NCBI GenBank assembly: GCA_905221605.1
Contig: CAJNDS010000435.1
Coordinates: forward strand, 430,001-494,000
Direction: 5' to 3'
Length of the DNA: 64,000 bases
From: Symbiodinium natans
Taxonomy: Eukaryota; Sar; Dinophyceae; Suessiales; Symbiodiniaceae
Below the pieces are notes generated by a model. The model saw nothing but the letters and a program-made list of their open reading frames with translations. It was not told where the DNA came from and searched no databases. Positions 1 to 14,200 of this stretch are shown in pieces. The translations under genes and the position numbers were made by a program. Numbering within the stretch: position 1 is the first letter of the stretch; each line of letters starts with the position of its first letter.

Positions 1-768
1 CCCCAGGCGCTCCTAATCATCCCTAACCCTCAGACCTACAAACCCCTACGCCCTAAACCCATAGCAAGTATAGGGCGTAGGGTTGAGGGTTTTGGCTGTT
101 TGTCTTACTGTCCTTCCGATTATATCTACTTTTTTTGTCACTGTTCTTGTTACTGTTGCTGAAGATCTTTCTTGGGAGGGGTTGGGGCGGTGGAGGGGGG
201 CCTAAACCCTAAACCCTAAACCTCAAACCCTAAACCCTAAACTCTAGACCCTAAACCCTGAACCCTAAACCCTAAACCCTAAACCCTAAAACCCTGCTCC
301 TGTCTTTGCTTTTCCCTTCCCAGGTGCCGCGGTGGCCGAGGTGCCCATCCGAGAGAGAGGGGTTTTGGGAACACAAGCCCAACATAAAAATGGATTTAGG
401 GTTTAGGGTTTAGGGTTTAGGGTTTAGGGTTAAGGGTTTAGGGTTTAGGGTTTACCCCCAGGTCAAAGGGTTTGGGTTTTGGGATTCTAGATGCCGGCAG
501 TCTTTTGGCAGGAGGTTTGTTTTTTTTTTGGTTTTTTAGTTTGGCTTAGCAGCCAGAATCCAAGCCCCACAAGCCCTAAAACCCAAACTTTAAACCTTAA
601 ACGCTAAAGCCTGGATTCTTTAACCAAGCCAGCCTGCCAACTCCTGTTCCCAGGGGCCTGATTGTGCTTGAGGTTTGGGGGAAGCCCGATGCAAACTCGC
701 AAAACGGAGCGGCTTACTCCAAAGCCCCCAAGCCCCCAAGCCCCCAAGCCCCCAAGCCCCCAAGCCCT

Positions 769-910
769 CTAAACCCTAAACCCTAAACCCTAAACCCTAA
801 ACCCTGAACCCTAAACCCTAAACCCTAAACCCTAAACCCTAAACCCTAAACCCTAAACCCTAAACCCTAAACCCTAAACCCTAAACCCTAAACCCTAAAC
901 CCTAAACCCC
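769..910. repeat. CCCTAAA array
   Basis: About 20 near-perfect telomere-like heptamers, preceded by a (CCCCAAG)n run. Confidence 0.95.
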
Positions 911-1037
911 TTGAAATCCTAAAAGCCCTAAACCCTCTACACCCCCTAACCCCGCACCTTCTCAAGCCCTCAGGACCTCCCTCAACCCTAAGTCTCTCAG
1001 GTCCTAAAACCCCCAAGCCCCCAAACCCCAAAACCTT

Positions 1038-1130
1038 AATATAGGGGTCGGAATAATTACTAGTACTGTTCCCCCTATGGTCCCTTCATAATTATGTCAC
1101 AAGAGCCCCCCCAAAACCTTGTTCTAATTA
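1038..1130 (+). mobile_element. MITE-like family F1, copy 1
   Basis: ATATAGGGGTCGGAATAATT ... CCCCCAAAACCTTGTTCTAATTA. Shares its whole length with copies at 5735, 7287 and 54957. Confidence 0.65.
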
Positions 1131-1189
1131 CCCTAAACCCTAAACCCTAAACCCTAATGATTAAGTTCTAATGATTCAGGCTCCTACAG

Positions 1190-1270
1190 AAAGCACCCTG
1201 CGCACCCTGAGCAGGTTGCAGGCCTGCAAACAGCTGCCGGGCTGAGCTCCGCAGTCGTCCAGGAGAAGGG
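1190..1270 (+). CDS. Possible upstream exon (unassigned)
   Basis: After CCTACAG a frame stays open for 28 codons (KHPAHPEQVAGLQTAAG...) up to a TAG in the following telomere-like repeat. It could be a cytosolic N-terminal exon of the transporter. It has no recognisable motif and its donor is unclear. Confidence 0.3.
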
Positions 1271-1431
1271 CTTAGCATAGGGTTTAGGGTTTAGGGTTTG
1301 GGGTTTGGGGTTTGGGGTTCAGGGTTTCGGGTTTATTTGGGGGTTTGGGGGTTGTTCTTCGAGCTGTGAGGCTTGGCGTTGGATGTGCCACTGCTTCTCA
1401 CTTATGTGCGAGGTAGCTGGCTTCCAGGCAT

Positions 1432-1476
1432 GAAGGTCAGCGGGAGGAGGGCCGCATGTTGTCTCGAGAGCATGCT
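1432..1476 (+). CDS. Possible small exon (unassigned)
   Basis: Between CTTCCAG and GTTGGGGTTTAGGG one frame reads HEGQREEGRMLSREHA. The hydrophilic composition and flanking splice-like sites suggest an exon, but it has no homology signal and does not link by phase to its neighbours. Confidence 0.22.
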
Positions 1477-2176
1477 ACGTTGGGGTTTAGGGTTTAGGGT
1501 TCCTTGTGATACTTCTGAAGCCTCGAAAGGTTTTTTCGCTGCAAAAGACCAGCTTGAATGTGCGTTGTCGAGATTGCCATTCCTCTCCAGGTTCTTTGTG
1601 CGGGGACTTTGCGTTGTCGGCCCTAAATTTGTTGTGTGCGTAGTTCACCTTCTGGCATGGTGGTGGTGATGATGGTGGCCATGTGTAAACTATTCTCTTG
1701 CTAGGAAGGGGGTACCTTGAGGGGTACCTTGAGGTCGTATGGTTTTAGGGCATTAAGGCTCAGGGGTGTAGACTTTGCATTGTGGGTCTGACACCGGTGA
1801 GGAAGACTGCCAAGTTGAAGACCCGAAGCCCTGAACCCTCAACTGTGCAGCCTCGAACTAGAAGCCTTCTGAGCACTTGTGAGCCTTAAGCCCTGAACCA
1901 TAAGCCCTAAACCTCAGAAGCCCCTGCAAGCTGCTTTCAAGTTGTGCGAGGAGTACAAAATCAAGACTGACATGGGTCAGGCGGGCCACGAAGGCTTTGA
2001 AGTTTAGGGCCCCATTGGAGATTGCTGTTGAGGTTTATGGCTTAGGAGGCCTGGGCCCTTTTGTGCCTTGATGAGAGTAGCTTCCTAAGAGTCAATAAAT
2101 TGTACTTAGAGAAGGGCCCATAATTCACCATCCATCTTTCCAGGATAACCGAAGTGCACCTGACGCCCAGCCGTAG

Positions 2177-2231
2177 GAGGCCCAGATGCTGGCGACCTAT
2201 GTGGGCTTCGCAGTAGGCACGCTGAGTTCAG
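2177..2231 (+). CDS. MFS transporter exon: TM2
   Basis: Acceptor CCGTAG, GC donor. Reads EAQMLATYVGFAVGTLSS, the end of TM2. One base is left over and joins the next exon in phase to give ...SSGDVFGRR. TTTAGGG/TTTGGGG repeats begin about 20 bases after the donor. Confidence 0.75.
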
Positions 2232-5200
2232 GCCCGAGAGGGCTCGAGGGGGTTTAGGGTTTAGGGTTTGGGGTTTAGGGTTTAGGGTTTGGGGTTTAGG
2301 GTTTGGGGTTTAGGGTTTAGGGTTTGGGGTTTGGGGTTTAGGGTTTAGGGTTTGTGGTTTCGGGTTGTGGCTGCGGACGCGCCTTGGAGGGGCGGGGGGT
2401 GGGTGGGGGATTTGGGGCGCAGGGTTGTCAGTAGCTTGTAGTTCAGGGTGCCAAAAGGGCACAGATTATGAATCCCTAAACCATTTCCTGAACCCAAAAT
2501 TTTAAGCCTGCATCTTGCCAGACTGGCCGTGCAGGTGGCTTCCCGAAGGCGTCTTGAGTTCATGTGGGGCTTCGGGCCTTAGTGTTAAGCCTCCTCTGAT
2601 ATAGGGTCTTGGCAAATTTGGGTTGGTGAGTGTATATCGGGTGTACCTCCTATCCCGAATCTTTGACATCCTTCCGGAGGCTCCACAGGCGATGTCTTCG
2701 GCCGACGGCTGCCGGTGCTGGTGGCCTACAGCGGAATGCTGCTGTCGACTTTAGGCGCACATGGGTACCCCGGGCCCTAAACCCTAAACTCTAAATTCTA
2801 AGGGGCTACGCCCAGGGGCGGGCAACGCCCCCGCAGCTCCCAAAGCAAACTGATGCGCACCCTGGCCCCGCCCTCATGAGCATCAGCGGCTCCGGCCTCC
2901 AGGGCATATGCCGGCCTCAAAACGGAAATGTCCATAACAGCACGAAAACCATGGTATTTACAGCGTTTTTTGCGTTTTCCAAGCTCGCAGCCGACCCACA
3001 AAATGCGTCCAGGAGCCAAATTTCGGTGGGGAATAGGACGTGTTTCGCGATAAAAAATGCACCTAAAACATGAAGACCTTCGGAAACCGAATTTGGAGCC
3101 GCATGTCAGCGAGCCAACCGGGTCGGCGGCGTAGGCGTGCCGTCCCATAGCTAAAGCTAGGGCTTCCGTCTCAGCGGGCACACAGAGGGGCGTTTCCCGA
3201 TTCCCAAAGCCCAAATCCCCCCAAATGGGCTTTTCGCTGTTTTGGGGGTAGGGGGTGGGTGGGCTGGGATGGGGGTGGGGGGGGGGGGGGTGGGGGGGGG
3301 GGGGTGGGTGGGTGGGGTGGGGGTGGGGTTTTGCCAAAGGAGCCCTACCCCCTGTGGTGAACCGCCTATGTCGGTGCGTTTACGCTGTGCGGGTGGCGCG
3401 GTCCTCCATGAAAAAGTTGTGCAGCGACCCCCTTTTTGGGGAAGGTTTCCTCCCAAAACCATCCAACATGCCGCGAGGGTCAGCGGACCCTAAACCCAAC
3501 ACCCAAAACCCTAAACCCTAAACGCTAAACCCTAAACCCTAAACCGTAAACCTAAACCCTAACCCTAAACCCTAAGCCCGAAACCCCAAACCCTAAACCC
3601 CAAACCCTAAAGCCTAAAGCTTAAGGCCTAAACCCTGACACCAACCCCCAACCCCCAAACCCCAAACCCCAAACCCCAAACCCCAAACCCTAAACCCCAA
3701 ACCCCAAACCCTAAACCCTAAACCCTAAACACCGGCTGAGGGTTCCAGGGATCCCCGCGTTGTGGGGCACCGGGGGTTGTCTGGTTGACTCTCAGGTTTT
3801 TGAGCGTCTTCTTAGTCCCAGCCCACACAAGGTCAGGGACCCCAAGACATCTAGGGGTTTTGAATTGGTATCGTCCCGCCATGCTGAAGAAGCGTTTGGA
3901 GGGATGAAAGAAGTCCGATGCAGCATGAGGTTTCTGAGGGCAGGCCGGGGGCATCTTGTGCCGATCTCCTACTCCCAAAAGCCAAAAAGCTTTCCATCCT
4001 AAGCCGCACGGTTCCGAGAAAAGGTGGGCTTCGGATTAGATACCCAAAGGCTGCCAGCTCGAGTGCACTGTGCTTGCAGGCCTCTTCCTGACCACCAGCT
4101 ACCAAGCCCTTTGCATCGGCTTCTGCGTGACTTGGGGGCAGGAAACCCCAAAAATTGCACAAACCCTGAGTCCTGAATTCTAAACCCCTAATAAGACATC
4201 AAGCTTCTGGACCTTGGTGGGGCGTTGAGGCAACTTGGCTTGCGGAAAGCTCCAAACTTTTCCTCCTTGGCCCCTGAAGGGTTTAGGGTTGAGAGTTTAG
4301 AATCCCCCCAACACCAAAACCCTAGAGCTTAAATGTCGGGTAGGGTTTAGGGTTACCATATGCCTCGACGCGACGTCGCTATTGCCCGCGATGACGCTGC
4401 AACAACTTGCTGGTTCTTGGTAGGGAATTTGGGAATTAGGTACTGTATGATCGCTTGAAAGGGTTCTGTAAGGGTATAAGGGACCAAATCCTCAATTCCC
4501 TATTAGGAAGTAGTAAGACAAGAGCCGGACACGTCGAATGCCTTCTTCCCCATAGCACTGTAGAAGGCGTCCCCCAAAAACCCCAACGTCTTTAAGAGGA
4601 CACCAAACTCTTTTTCAACAAAGGCTTTAGTCACTTCAATCCCCCCAAATCCCTAAACCCTAAACCCTAAACCCCCAATCCTAAACCACAGAATCTCCGA
4701 AAGACGAGGCCTTCGGCTTCTTCGGTGGGCTTGGGATTCCCGCGGCGTTTATCGCCCTTGCGGAGGCTTCTTTGGCTTTCAGGGTGTGGGTGGTAGGTGG
4801 TGAGCTTTAGAGAGCTTGTGGCCCTTTAAAACTGTAGGGCAGAAGGGACTGAGAGTGTACAGGGTCTTGGCGAGAGGGTCTGGGGTGGGACTTAGCGGCT
4901 TGGGGCGTGTGTGGTGGTTTGGGGTTCTGGTGTTTCTTCCCATCTTGGCATCGAATCCGTTCGGTAGGGTTTTGGGGTTAGGCCCGACAGGGTTGATCAC
5001 AGCAGCCTGGTGCAAGGCGAGGGGTGTTGGGTGGGCTTTGGGTCAAGAGCCTTCGAAACCCTGAATCCTACTAAGCCCCAAGCCCGCAAAGCCCCGAAAC
5101 CCCAAACCCCCCCCAAAACTTCAACCCTATGCTTGTAGCCCCCGATTTCCCTGATCCCTAAACCCCTAAGGCCGCCTAAACCCCTTAAACCCCAAGCTGG

Positions 5201-8200
5201 CGAGAGCGCGGCTGACCGTAAAAAGCACCTCCCCAAAACGTTGGGTTTCCTAGGGCCTTGCAAGCCTCTGAGCCCCCTGAAGCCGTAGGTCTCGGGGCTC
5301 TCTTGGCTTTTGTAGGGCTAAGCCCTCCATGAGTTTTGGACTGACTCCCTCTCGAACCCTGCGGCCTGCAGCTGAGTTCCTAACCTAGAACCCTCAACCC
5401 TACACCCGAACCTTAAACCCTACACCCGAAACCCTAAACCCTAAACCCTAAACCCTACACGCGAAACCCTAAACCCTAAACCCTCAACCCTAACCCCTAA
5501 ACCCTAAACCCCTAAATACCTAAACCCTAAACCCCAAGCCTAAACCCCGACGCCCCAGTGCAGGTCTGTCCGACCCGGCTCCGCGGCGTTGTCAATGCGG
5601 CCATGGCTGTGGCTTTCTGCTGTGGCTTGGATCGGGATTAGGGTTTAGGGTTTAGGGTTTAGGGTTTAGGGTTCAGGGTTTAGGGTTTAGGGTTCAGGGC
5701 TCAGGGTTTAGGGTTTAGGGTTTAGGGTCGGGTTTTAATATAGGGGCTTGAATAATTAGAAGAGGGTTTTGGGGGTTATTATGGTATAATGTTAAAGGGA
5801 CCCCAAGGCAATACTAGTAATTATTGTTCTGACCCCTATACTACGCACTCTGAACCTCAAGCAGCCCCCAAAACCCCAAATCATAAGCCCGAACCGACGT
5901 TCAGGGGATAGTTTGTGGTTAAAGAGCCGAGATACCCCGCAAGCCCCAAGTCCTAATTAAATGAAACCCTGAGGGTGCAATTTGGTGTGGGCTTGGGCCT
6001 CCTCGTAAGAGGGGATTGCACAGCGAGAAACGAGCCCAGAGTCCATACCCCAAAACTACAACTTTATTAAAAACTACCAAGGGTTCAGAGCTTAGGAGTA
6101 GTCCTCAAAACTAAACCCTAGACCCTACACCCTAAGCCCTAAACCCTACACCTTAAACCCTTAACCCGAAACCCTAACATATGAATTGGGGTCTTTTCTG
6201 GAGCCTCTCCTAAGCTTCGCAGCAGCAGGTGGGGAGGTCTGGTCCGCTCTGGGATTCCGCCTCATGCTCCCGGACCGCCATCCGTTTTGGGGCTTGGGAT
6301 TTTTTGGACTTCGGGTTTAGGGTTTAGGGTTCAGGGTTTCGGGTTTAGGGTTTAGGGCTTAGGATTTTCAACATGGGCGTGATGAACCCCACAAACCTCA
6401 ACAGCCCTCAAGTTTGGAGCTGCTTACAGCTCGGGGCTGAGGGGGGCTTGCAGGTTCAGGGCCGTGGGGGTGGCGTCCCTTGGTTCAACCGAACCCTGAA
6501 CCCTGAACCCTGAACCCTGAACCCTGAAACCCCAAACCCCAAACCCGAATTCCTAAACCCTAGACCCTAAACCCTAAACCCTAAGCCCTAAACCCTAAAC
6601 CCTAAACCCTAAACCCTAAACCCTAAACCCTAAACCCTAAACCCTAAACCCTAAACCCTAAACGCGCAGGAGCTCATCGGGCCTGGCTGGAGGGCGATGC
6701 TGCTTTGGATCGGCGTGCCTCCGCTGCCGGGCGTTATCAGCTATCAGGAGGACATCCTGTAGGGTTTAGGGTTTAGGGTTTAGGGTTTAGGGTTTAGGGT
6801 TTAGGGTTTAGGGTTTAGGGTTTAGGGTTTAGGGTGCAGCATTGGGCTGCTGAACGCCGTAGTGTGCAGACCTGCCCGCCCCAAAACCTGCCAACCCCTA
6901 CTCAAAACGAACCAAACAGGCCCGCCGAACCCTAAACCCTAAACCCTAAACCCTCAAGCCCCCAGTAACTTGAAATTATTAAGAAGATCCAAAAAACGAA
7001 ATTCCTCGAAACTCCCCGAAACTCCTCGAAACTTTCCCCGGACCTGAACCCTTAATCATTTCAATAAACCCTAAACCCTAAACCCTAAACCCTAAACCCT
7101 AAACCCTAAACCCTAAATCCTAAACCGCGGAGCCAGCCGAACCTTCAACCTTTCAAGCCGAAGTCACATGCCTCCGCATAGGACACCGTGCTTCGGGCTG
7201 AGCTTATAAGCTTCCTCTCTCGGGTGCCTACGTATAAACACGCCTTGTGAAGACCATGAGAAGCTTGTGCAGCTCACATCCTAGGCCCTTCTATAGGGGT
7301 GGGAATAGAAACTAGTAGTATTCCCTTATGGTCGCTATATGACTGTACTCCAATGGCCCCCAAAGCCCACAGCTCCAAAACCCTCTTCGGGTTTTTTAGG
7401 CCCCTATTGAGCCCTGAACCCTAAACCTGAACCCTGAACCCTGAACCCTGAACCCTGAACCCTAAACCCTAAGCCCTAAACCCCAAACCCTCAACCCTCA
7501 ACCCTAAACCCTCAACCCTGCACCCTCCTAAACCCTAAACCCTGCCGAGGCTGGTCCTCCTCTGCTTAGGCTTCCTGAGCCCAGTGACTCGCTTTGCGGC
7601 TCGGCCCTCGACCCAAAACCCTCGGCTGTTTAGGGTTTAGGGTTTAGGGTTTAGGAACTTGAGAAGTAAGTTTTCGGCACAAAACATATCAGTTCCAGAC
7701 CTCAGCTCCTGCAGGTTTGAGGGTTTCGAGTGCGGCTTAATCCCCCCCCAAACCCCTAAACCCTAGACTCTAGGCCCTAAACCCTAAGTCTTGAACCCTA
7801 AGCCTTGCATGGGAAAACCCTAGGTTTCTACCGGACAAGAACTCCTAGACGAAGAGCGTGCATGTAAGCCTAAGATGCATGATTCGGTGGACTTTGATGT
7901 GTTTCGCGCATGCCATACTTACGGAGGTGGAAGCCCAAAACTCCCAACAACCCCCTAATCCCTGAAAAGGGGGCGTCTTTTTTGAAGCCTTCAAACCCAA
8001 AAAACCCCAAGCGCCCTGATCCCTAGAGGGGCCCGAAGCCTCATCACTAAAAGGTCGAGGAAACCTAAACTCCTCAAGACAGTCCTTAAAAGGTGTCGAG
8101 GTGGAGTCAGAAACAGAGAGACCTTCCGACACGCCCGAGCTCCTTATTCCCCGAATCCCCAAAACGTCGAGGTGCATTCAGAAACCCAGCAATCTTAAGA

Positions 8201-11200
8201 ACACACCCGGGCCCCTAAAAGCCCTAAGCCCTAAGCCCCTTCTGACGTGGAGTCACACACCCCGAGCCCCAAAGCTAGAAGATCACCCGACAAAGCGAGA
8301 ACGTCACGGGCCGAAACTTACGAGTTCCCTAAACCCGAAACCCGAAACCCGAAGCCCTAAACCCGAAGCCCTAAACCCAGAACACTAAACCCTAAACCCT
8401 AAACCCCAAACCGGGTGGGGCCAAGGACACCCCCCACTTTCTCAACTCCCGCGGCCGGCGGCAAGAGCTCGGGCAGGCCGTGAGACCGGGAGTTCTTGTT
8501 GTTGAGACTTCAGCATTTAAGTTAGCACAATCGGGTTTAGGGCTCAGGGTTTAGGGTTTAGGGTTTAGGGTTTAGCGTTTAGGGTGTAGGGTTGAGGGCT
8601 TATGCTTTAGGGATTGGGGGTTGGGGGGGGGGGTATCTTCCGTAAGATAGCATCGTGTATTCTTGGTTTTTTTTGTGGGTTCAGGAGGTTTTTCATGGTT
8701 TAGGGCTTTGCTTATAGTTGCTTTCTACTTCAAGGGGTTCCCAAGGGTCCCCAAACTCAGTTGATGATTATTTGGAGGTTCATGGTTGGTTACTCATAAG
8801 TAGGGTTAGAAGTAAAGTCCACATAATATGGTTATAGCCGATTCGAACCATTTTTACTTCCAGACACTCTTCATGTTTATGGGTTCAGGGGATTTGTTAG
8901 GTTTAAGGTTTGGGTGCACGGTGATTTTGCAAGCATTTTCATGGGCTTCACAAAGCAATTTTTATGGTTTGGGGTTCAGGGCTCTTGTAAACAGTGTCCC
9001 GGTGGGTTTAAAGGTCTTTCTGGCTGAAAGTTTAGGCAGTTTAGAGTGCAGTTCTGCTGGACCACAAGGTTTGTAGGTAGGATAGGGGCTCCTGTTCCAG
9101 GAGGGGTCGAGCGATTTTTAAGGCTTCGGAAGTGTTCTTCAGGAGTTATAGGTGGGAGGTTTTTGGTGCTTCAGGTTCTTTAGAGGAGCAGTTGTGTAGC
9201 CCTCAGCCCTCAGCCCTGAGCCCTCAGCCCTCAGCCCCAAGCCCTAAACTTTGGGGAGTTGTAGGCAACCTCCAAGCCAGCAACGGGCGTTTGCAAGGCC
9301 ATGCAGCTCATGGCGGCCATGAACCACCGGGAGGTGGGCTTGGGGTTTATCAGGGTTTGGGGTCTCGGGTTTAGGTTATACGGTTTAGGGTTCAGGGGAG
9401 CTCTTCAGCATAAGAACCGCGACGTAGGAGACCCAAGCAGCCCTCGGTTTAGGCCCTACTTAAGCCATTCTCCCTCTCCAGCTTGAAGGTTGGGCTTCGG
9501 AGTTGTTGGCTTCTGGGGTGTTGGGTGTCGGGGGAGGGGCTCAGAGGCCTCCAAAGCGGGGGCTTCGGGGTTTAGGGCTCTGAAGGTTGAGGGTGGTCCT
9601 GAATCCTAAATTCGAAACCCTAAACCCTAAACCCTAAACCCTAAACCCTAAACCCTAAACCCTAAACCCTGAACCCTGAACCCTGAACCCTGAACCCTGA
9701 ACCCTGAACCCTGAACCCTGAGGGTTGAGGGTTTGGAGGCCTTGCCGCTGTGGACGGGCTGATGGTAGTAATCGAAATAGTAGTAACAGTAGTGGTCACA
9801 ACAGTAATGTTGGTAGTCGTAGGAAGAATTATGGCAGTAACCGAAATAGCAGTCATGATTCAGGTTTCGGGCTCAGGGTCTGTCGAGCACTTGGAACTCG
9901 TGTGTTGGTTGCCGTGGCGCTTGGGTGCGGGCAAGACGCTTGTCTCTGACCTCGAGATCTTGAGTCCGCTTGTCTGAAGCAACTAACTTCCGAATGCGAG
10001 AGCGCGCTCGCAAGCGGATGGACGTGGGGCCAGAGCCCACCTTGCCCTCCGACATTCTTACTGTTGGTTAGTAGGGAATGAGGGACCCTATAGACACCAT
10101 ATGCCCCTTTGTATACCCTTTGAGGGATTATAAAGGGCACCTCATTCTTCCATTCCCTGCGAAGCAACAGTCCCCTATAGTATCAGCCTACCGATACCGC
10201 TGGGACGATGACCAGCACCTCACGGAGTTTAAGCAAAGCCTGAAACCCTAAATCAGCAACAAATGCCCTCAACCCCCAAAACCAAGCCCTAAACCCGAAC
10301 CAACACTGCTTCGAGGGAGGGCCTCTGACGAAGGCTAGAGGGAGCCAGCGCCTCACAGCCCAACAGTCGCTCCAAAAGTCCGAAGACATAATTTCGAGAG
10401 GGCGACACCCCATACTGTACATTTGGGGGGGGGTTTTCCACACACAGGGCTAGCCCTTTTGGGGTGGTCCCTTCTTGAATGGATGGTCGGTTTGTTTTTG
10501 GGGGCACATAAGAGGGGCACGGAGATGCGCGTCAGTTCGGAACTGCAAGGTGGGGGAGGGTTCTACGGTTAATACACCCGAAACCCTAAACCCCAAACCC
10601 TAAACCCCAAACCCTAAGCCCTAAACCCTAAACCCTGAACCCTGGGGGGCTCATGGGCAGGTCCCCGTATCGAACCTGGCTGACAGCGGGCAGGACGGCG
10701 AGGTCCCGAGGGTTGCTTCCCGAGTTCGGGCCGACCCTGCTGGGGTGCAAGGGCTTCTGTGCCCTAAACCCGAAACCCTAAACCCTAAACCCTAAACCCT
10801 AAACCCTAAACCCTAAACCCTAGATTCTAAACCCGAAGCCCCAAGAAAATTTGGAAGTCCGCAAAATCCACCCAAAAGAAAGTTTGGAAGTCGGCAAAAT
10901 CCCCCCCCAAAACTCCTCAACTATTCCGAAGCACCTTACTATAACCCCACTTCCTGGGAAGCCGAACCAGGCCTGCCCACTGAGCATAGCGCTTTGGAGT
11001 TTTGGGGTTTAGGGTTTAGGGTGCAGGGTTTAGGGGTTGAATTAAAGGGTCCAGGCATGTTGTGGTTTTAGGGTAGAGCGCTTCGGGGGATTCTGGGGCA
11101 CCCTGAGCCAGACATGGGAAGAGGCTGGGCTGAGAAGTTTTCGTCATACCCCTACAAAACTTTGTCATGGTTGGGTGCCATTTTACATTTTTAAGGGTAC

Positions 11201-14200
11201 TTAAACCCTACAAGGAATACGCATTTAAACTGTAAATGTTATCCCAACCATGAACTAGAAAACCCAAAGCCCCAAAGCGCGAAAGCCACCTAGTGCCCCC
11301 CTTAAGGGACCTTTGGATGTTGGGGTTTGGGATTTAGGGCTTGTGGTGTCCTGCTTCTCCTGCGCCTGCAGATTCTGGGGATCTCCGCCGCTGGGCTGAA
11401 CTGCCATGTCTGAAGGTGCTGCCGTGTTGGTTTAAGGGTTTTCGGGGCTTAGGCCTCTATGCTGCCAGGGCTTTGGGTGTCTGTGCAGCCGGAGACCTGC
11501 CGGAATTCCAAACCTCGAAGCTCCTCAAAGCCCCCTCAACCCTAACCCCTCAACCCTAAACCCTATATAAACCCTGAACCCTCAGCAAGATCCCTGAGCC
11601 CCAGAAACACCCAAAAGTCCAAAACCCGAACCCAGAAACCTTCAAAGTCCCCAAGCCCCTGCACCCCTTCAAGCCCTGAGCCCTGTATGAACCCCAACCA
11701 AGCATGAAAAAGAAAAGGTTTAGCATTTTGGGTTTAAGGACTTAGGGTCCACTGCTTCAGAAGATACGACTTGCTGGGTCATGGCTCGGTATTCGGGGGT
11801 TTAGGGTTTAGGGTTTAGGGTTTAGGGTTTAAGATGCACGGGCGGCTTTCCGGTCGCGAAAGAAATAGAAAGTGACAGAGGGGGTGGGGCCACAACCCGA
11901 GACCTGAAACCCCGAAGTCCCTGATCCTACCCTACCCTACACCCGAACTCCCCCATGTTCCTACGCTCATAGTTGCTTAAGAAACAAAAACGGAAAACAA
12001 TAACACAGTCTTCCTCACAAGGGGAATATGGGGCTTATTCTCTTTCATTTCTGTGGGTGGTTCTGAAGCAAACGGTAGTAAGCCCTACCTTGCGGAATAT
12101 CCGAAACCCATCCCTCCAACTGAGTCAGCACTTGCTAGTCACTAGCAGCTAGTGGGAGTCTCCCAGGCTCGGTCGGTCTTGGGCTTGTAAGGGCTTCGGG
12201 GGGGCAGAGGCGGGGGGAGGGGGTTGCGTGTCTTGCGGTCGGGGCCTGGGTTGGAGGGATTTAGGAATCTGGCCAAGCCCTAAACCCTAAATTCTAAACC
12301 CTAAGCCCTAAACCCTAAACACCGCACTGAGGAAGCTCTCGCGTCCCTGGCGACTCGGAAGCAATCGCTGGGCGTGCTGGCGCTCTCTGTGCGGGCGCCC
12401 GGAGGACAGGTGGTTTGGGGTTTAGGGTTTAGGGTTTGGGGTTTAGGGTTTAGGGTTTAGCCCTAAGCCATAAACCCTAAGCCCTCTCAACCTTTCAGGG
12501 TCTAGAGGGTTCAGGGCTGGACGTTTAGGGTCTTTAGTTTAAGTTCGTTAGTTGATGGGCATCTCTGGGTAAGTTGCCCTAGAGGAGGGTGCACCCCCCG
12601 AAGTATCTTTCTACTACTTTAGGCCTTCGATCCTTGGATTTAGCCCCTCCAGAAAAATTGGAGGACCCCATCAAGAAAGTGGGCCTTCGGTGTGATAGCC
12701 CAGAGAGGAATGCAGGTGTGGCCATCCTTGTGTGCTGAGCTCCTGGAAGAGTACTTCAGCATGACCGGTTCGCTGGGTTTTCGGGGGTCTAGGGTTTAGG
12801 TGGCCCAGCTCCGGTTTAGGGTTTAGGGTTTAGGCTTTAGGGTTTAGGGTTTAGCGTCCCCTCTGCCTCCCCGCTTCCGCAAAAGCACGTGAGGTCATGT
12901 TCTTTGTGAAGGATTTGGCCTTCTACGGCATGGGTCGGGCCCCAAGTGCACGCAACGTCATCTACACCTCATGCAAGTCCAGCGAATGACCTTTTTGGGG
13001 GGTTTAGGGTTTAGGGTTTAGTATTTAGAGTTTAGGGTTTAGAGTTTTGGGTTTAGGGGTTGTGCTTTGGGACGGTGGTTGCAAGGGAACCTATTCATGA
13101 CTTTCATGAACACTTGTAAAAAGCTGATGCACCCCTTTGAGCCACCGCAACGCAGCCGCAAAGTCCTCAAGCGCCTCAAGCCGTCAACCCTCTGATGCCG
13201 AGGTCTTTTTCGGTGCCTAGCAGTACTAACTTTTACCTTTCGGGGTAAAGCCACGGGCCCTCATCTTCAATGCAATCAAGGAGTAATCCCCTCGCTGAAT
13301 ACTAATCATGGCCCCGCCCCCCCCCCCCGCCTATCCCTAATACTGAATGTTTTAAATATTCCCTACACACTACAACATATCTATAGTGGGAGTATTTAGA
13401 AGAACGGATGAACCAATTCTCCAGCTGAGGAAACTTCTGGCCCCTGGCGTGGCGAAAAACGAACAAGCTGGCCGGCACCAGCCCCGCCACGGTGGGCCGC
13501 ACCTAGGGCTTTTCAAGGTTTCAAGGAATTTTTGAGGGTTTTTTGAGGGTCTTGGATTGTTTGGAGTGTGTTCTTGATGACGGTTCAAGTGCTGTGGGTG
13601 GAACCCTTGAACCCTAAGCCCTAACCCCCCCCTCCTGAGCTCGAGCCCCAACCCACAGCCCACAACCTCCCCCCCCCCCCACCACCCTAAAGCCCAAGCC
13701 TGGAACCCCACACGGCTGACTTCTCCTAAACCCTAAACCCTAACTAAACCCTAAACCCTAAACCCAAAACCCTAAACCCTAAACCCTAAACCCTAAACCC
13801 TAAACCCTGGACCCTAAACCCTAAACCCTAAACCTAAACCCTAGACCCTAAACCCTAGACCCTAAACCTTAAACCCTAAACCTTAAACCCTAAACCCTAA
13901 ACCCTAAACCCTAAGCCCTAAGCCTAAAACCCAAACTCTCCCCTTTACCCATCATCGACAGGAGCTCCTGGCCACTGCTGGGCTGGGTCTGCCGGGCGTC
14001 GCCGTGGCCATGCTGCTGATCTTCTCCCTGCCCAGGCCCGTAAACGTCCTAAACCCTAAGGCTTAGGGTTTAGGGTTTAGGGTTTAGGGTTTTAGGGTTT
14101 AGGGAACCCCAAACCCTAAACTTACAGTGATGGGCTTGAGGGCTGAAGGTGCAGGACTCGGCTGCGGAGCCTAAGCGGGGCCATTTGTGAAGATGATATA

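Larger units (their letters stand above)
1..2176. repeat. Left edge: telomere-like arrays and unassigned DNA
   Basis: Holds CCCTAAA arrays (200-292, 769-910), TTTAGGG tracts (396-452, 1278-1325), a (CCCCAAG)n run (723-765), one MITE-like repeat (1038-1130) and a few exon-like fragments (AAVAEVPIRER after the AG at about 324, and those listed separately). A small hairpin lies at 46-83. No complete gene is seen. Confidence 0.6.

Noticed and set aside
1-910. Chromosome end or subtelomere
   Set aside because: Arrays of both orientations continue through all 64 kb between exons of ordinary genes, and no terminal array of one orientation is present.
2810-3480. Open frames around 2798-3521
   Set aside because: Driven by a G-rich low-complexity tract; no splice-phase link with the transporter exons on either side.
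6840-6869. Exon after an 80-base intron made only of TTTAGGG
   Set aside because: IGLLNAVV can be joined in phase, but it adds residues where the family has none and does not link to the exon at 8426.
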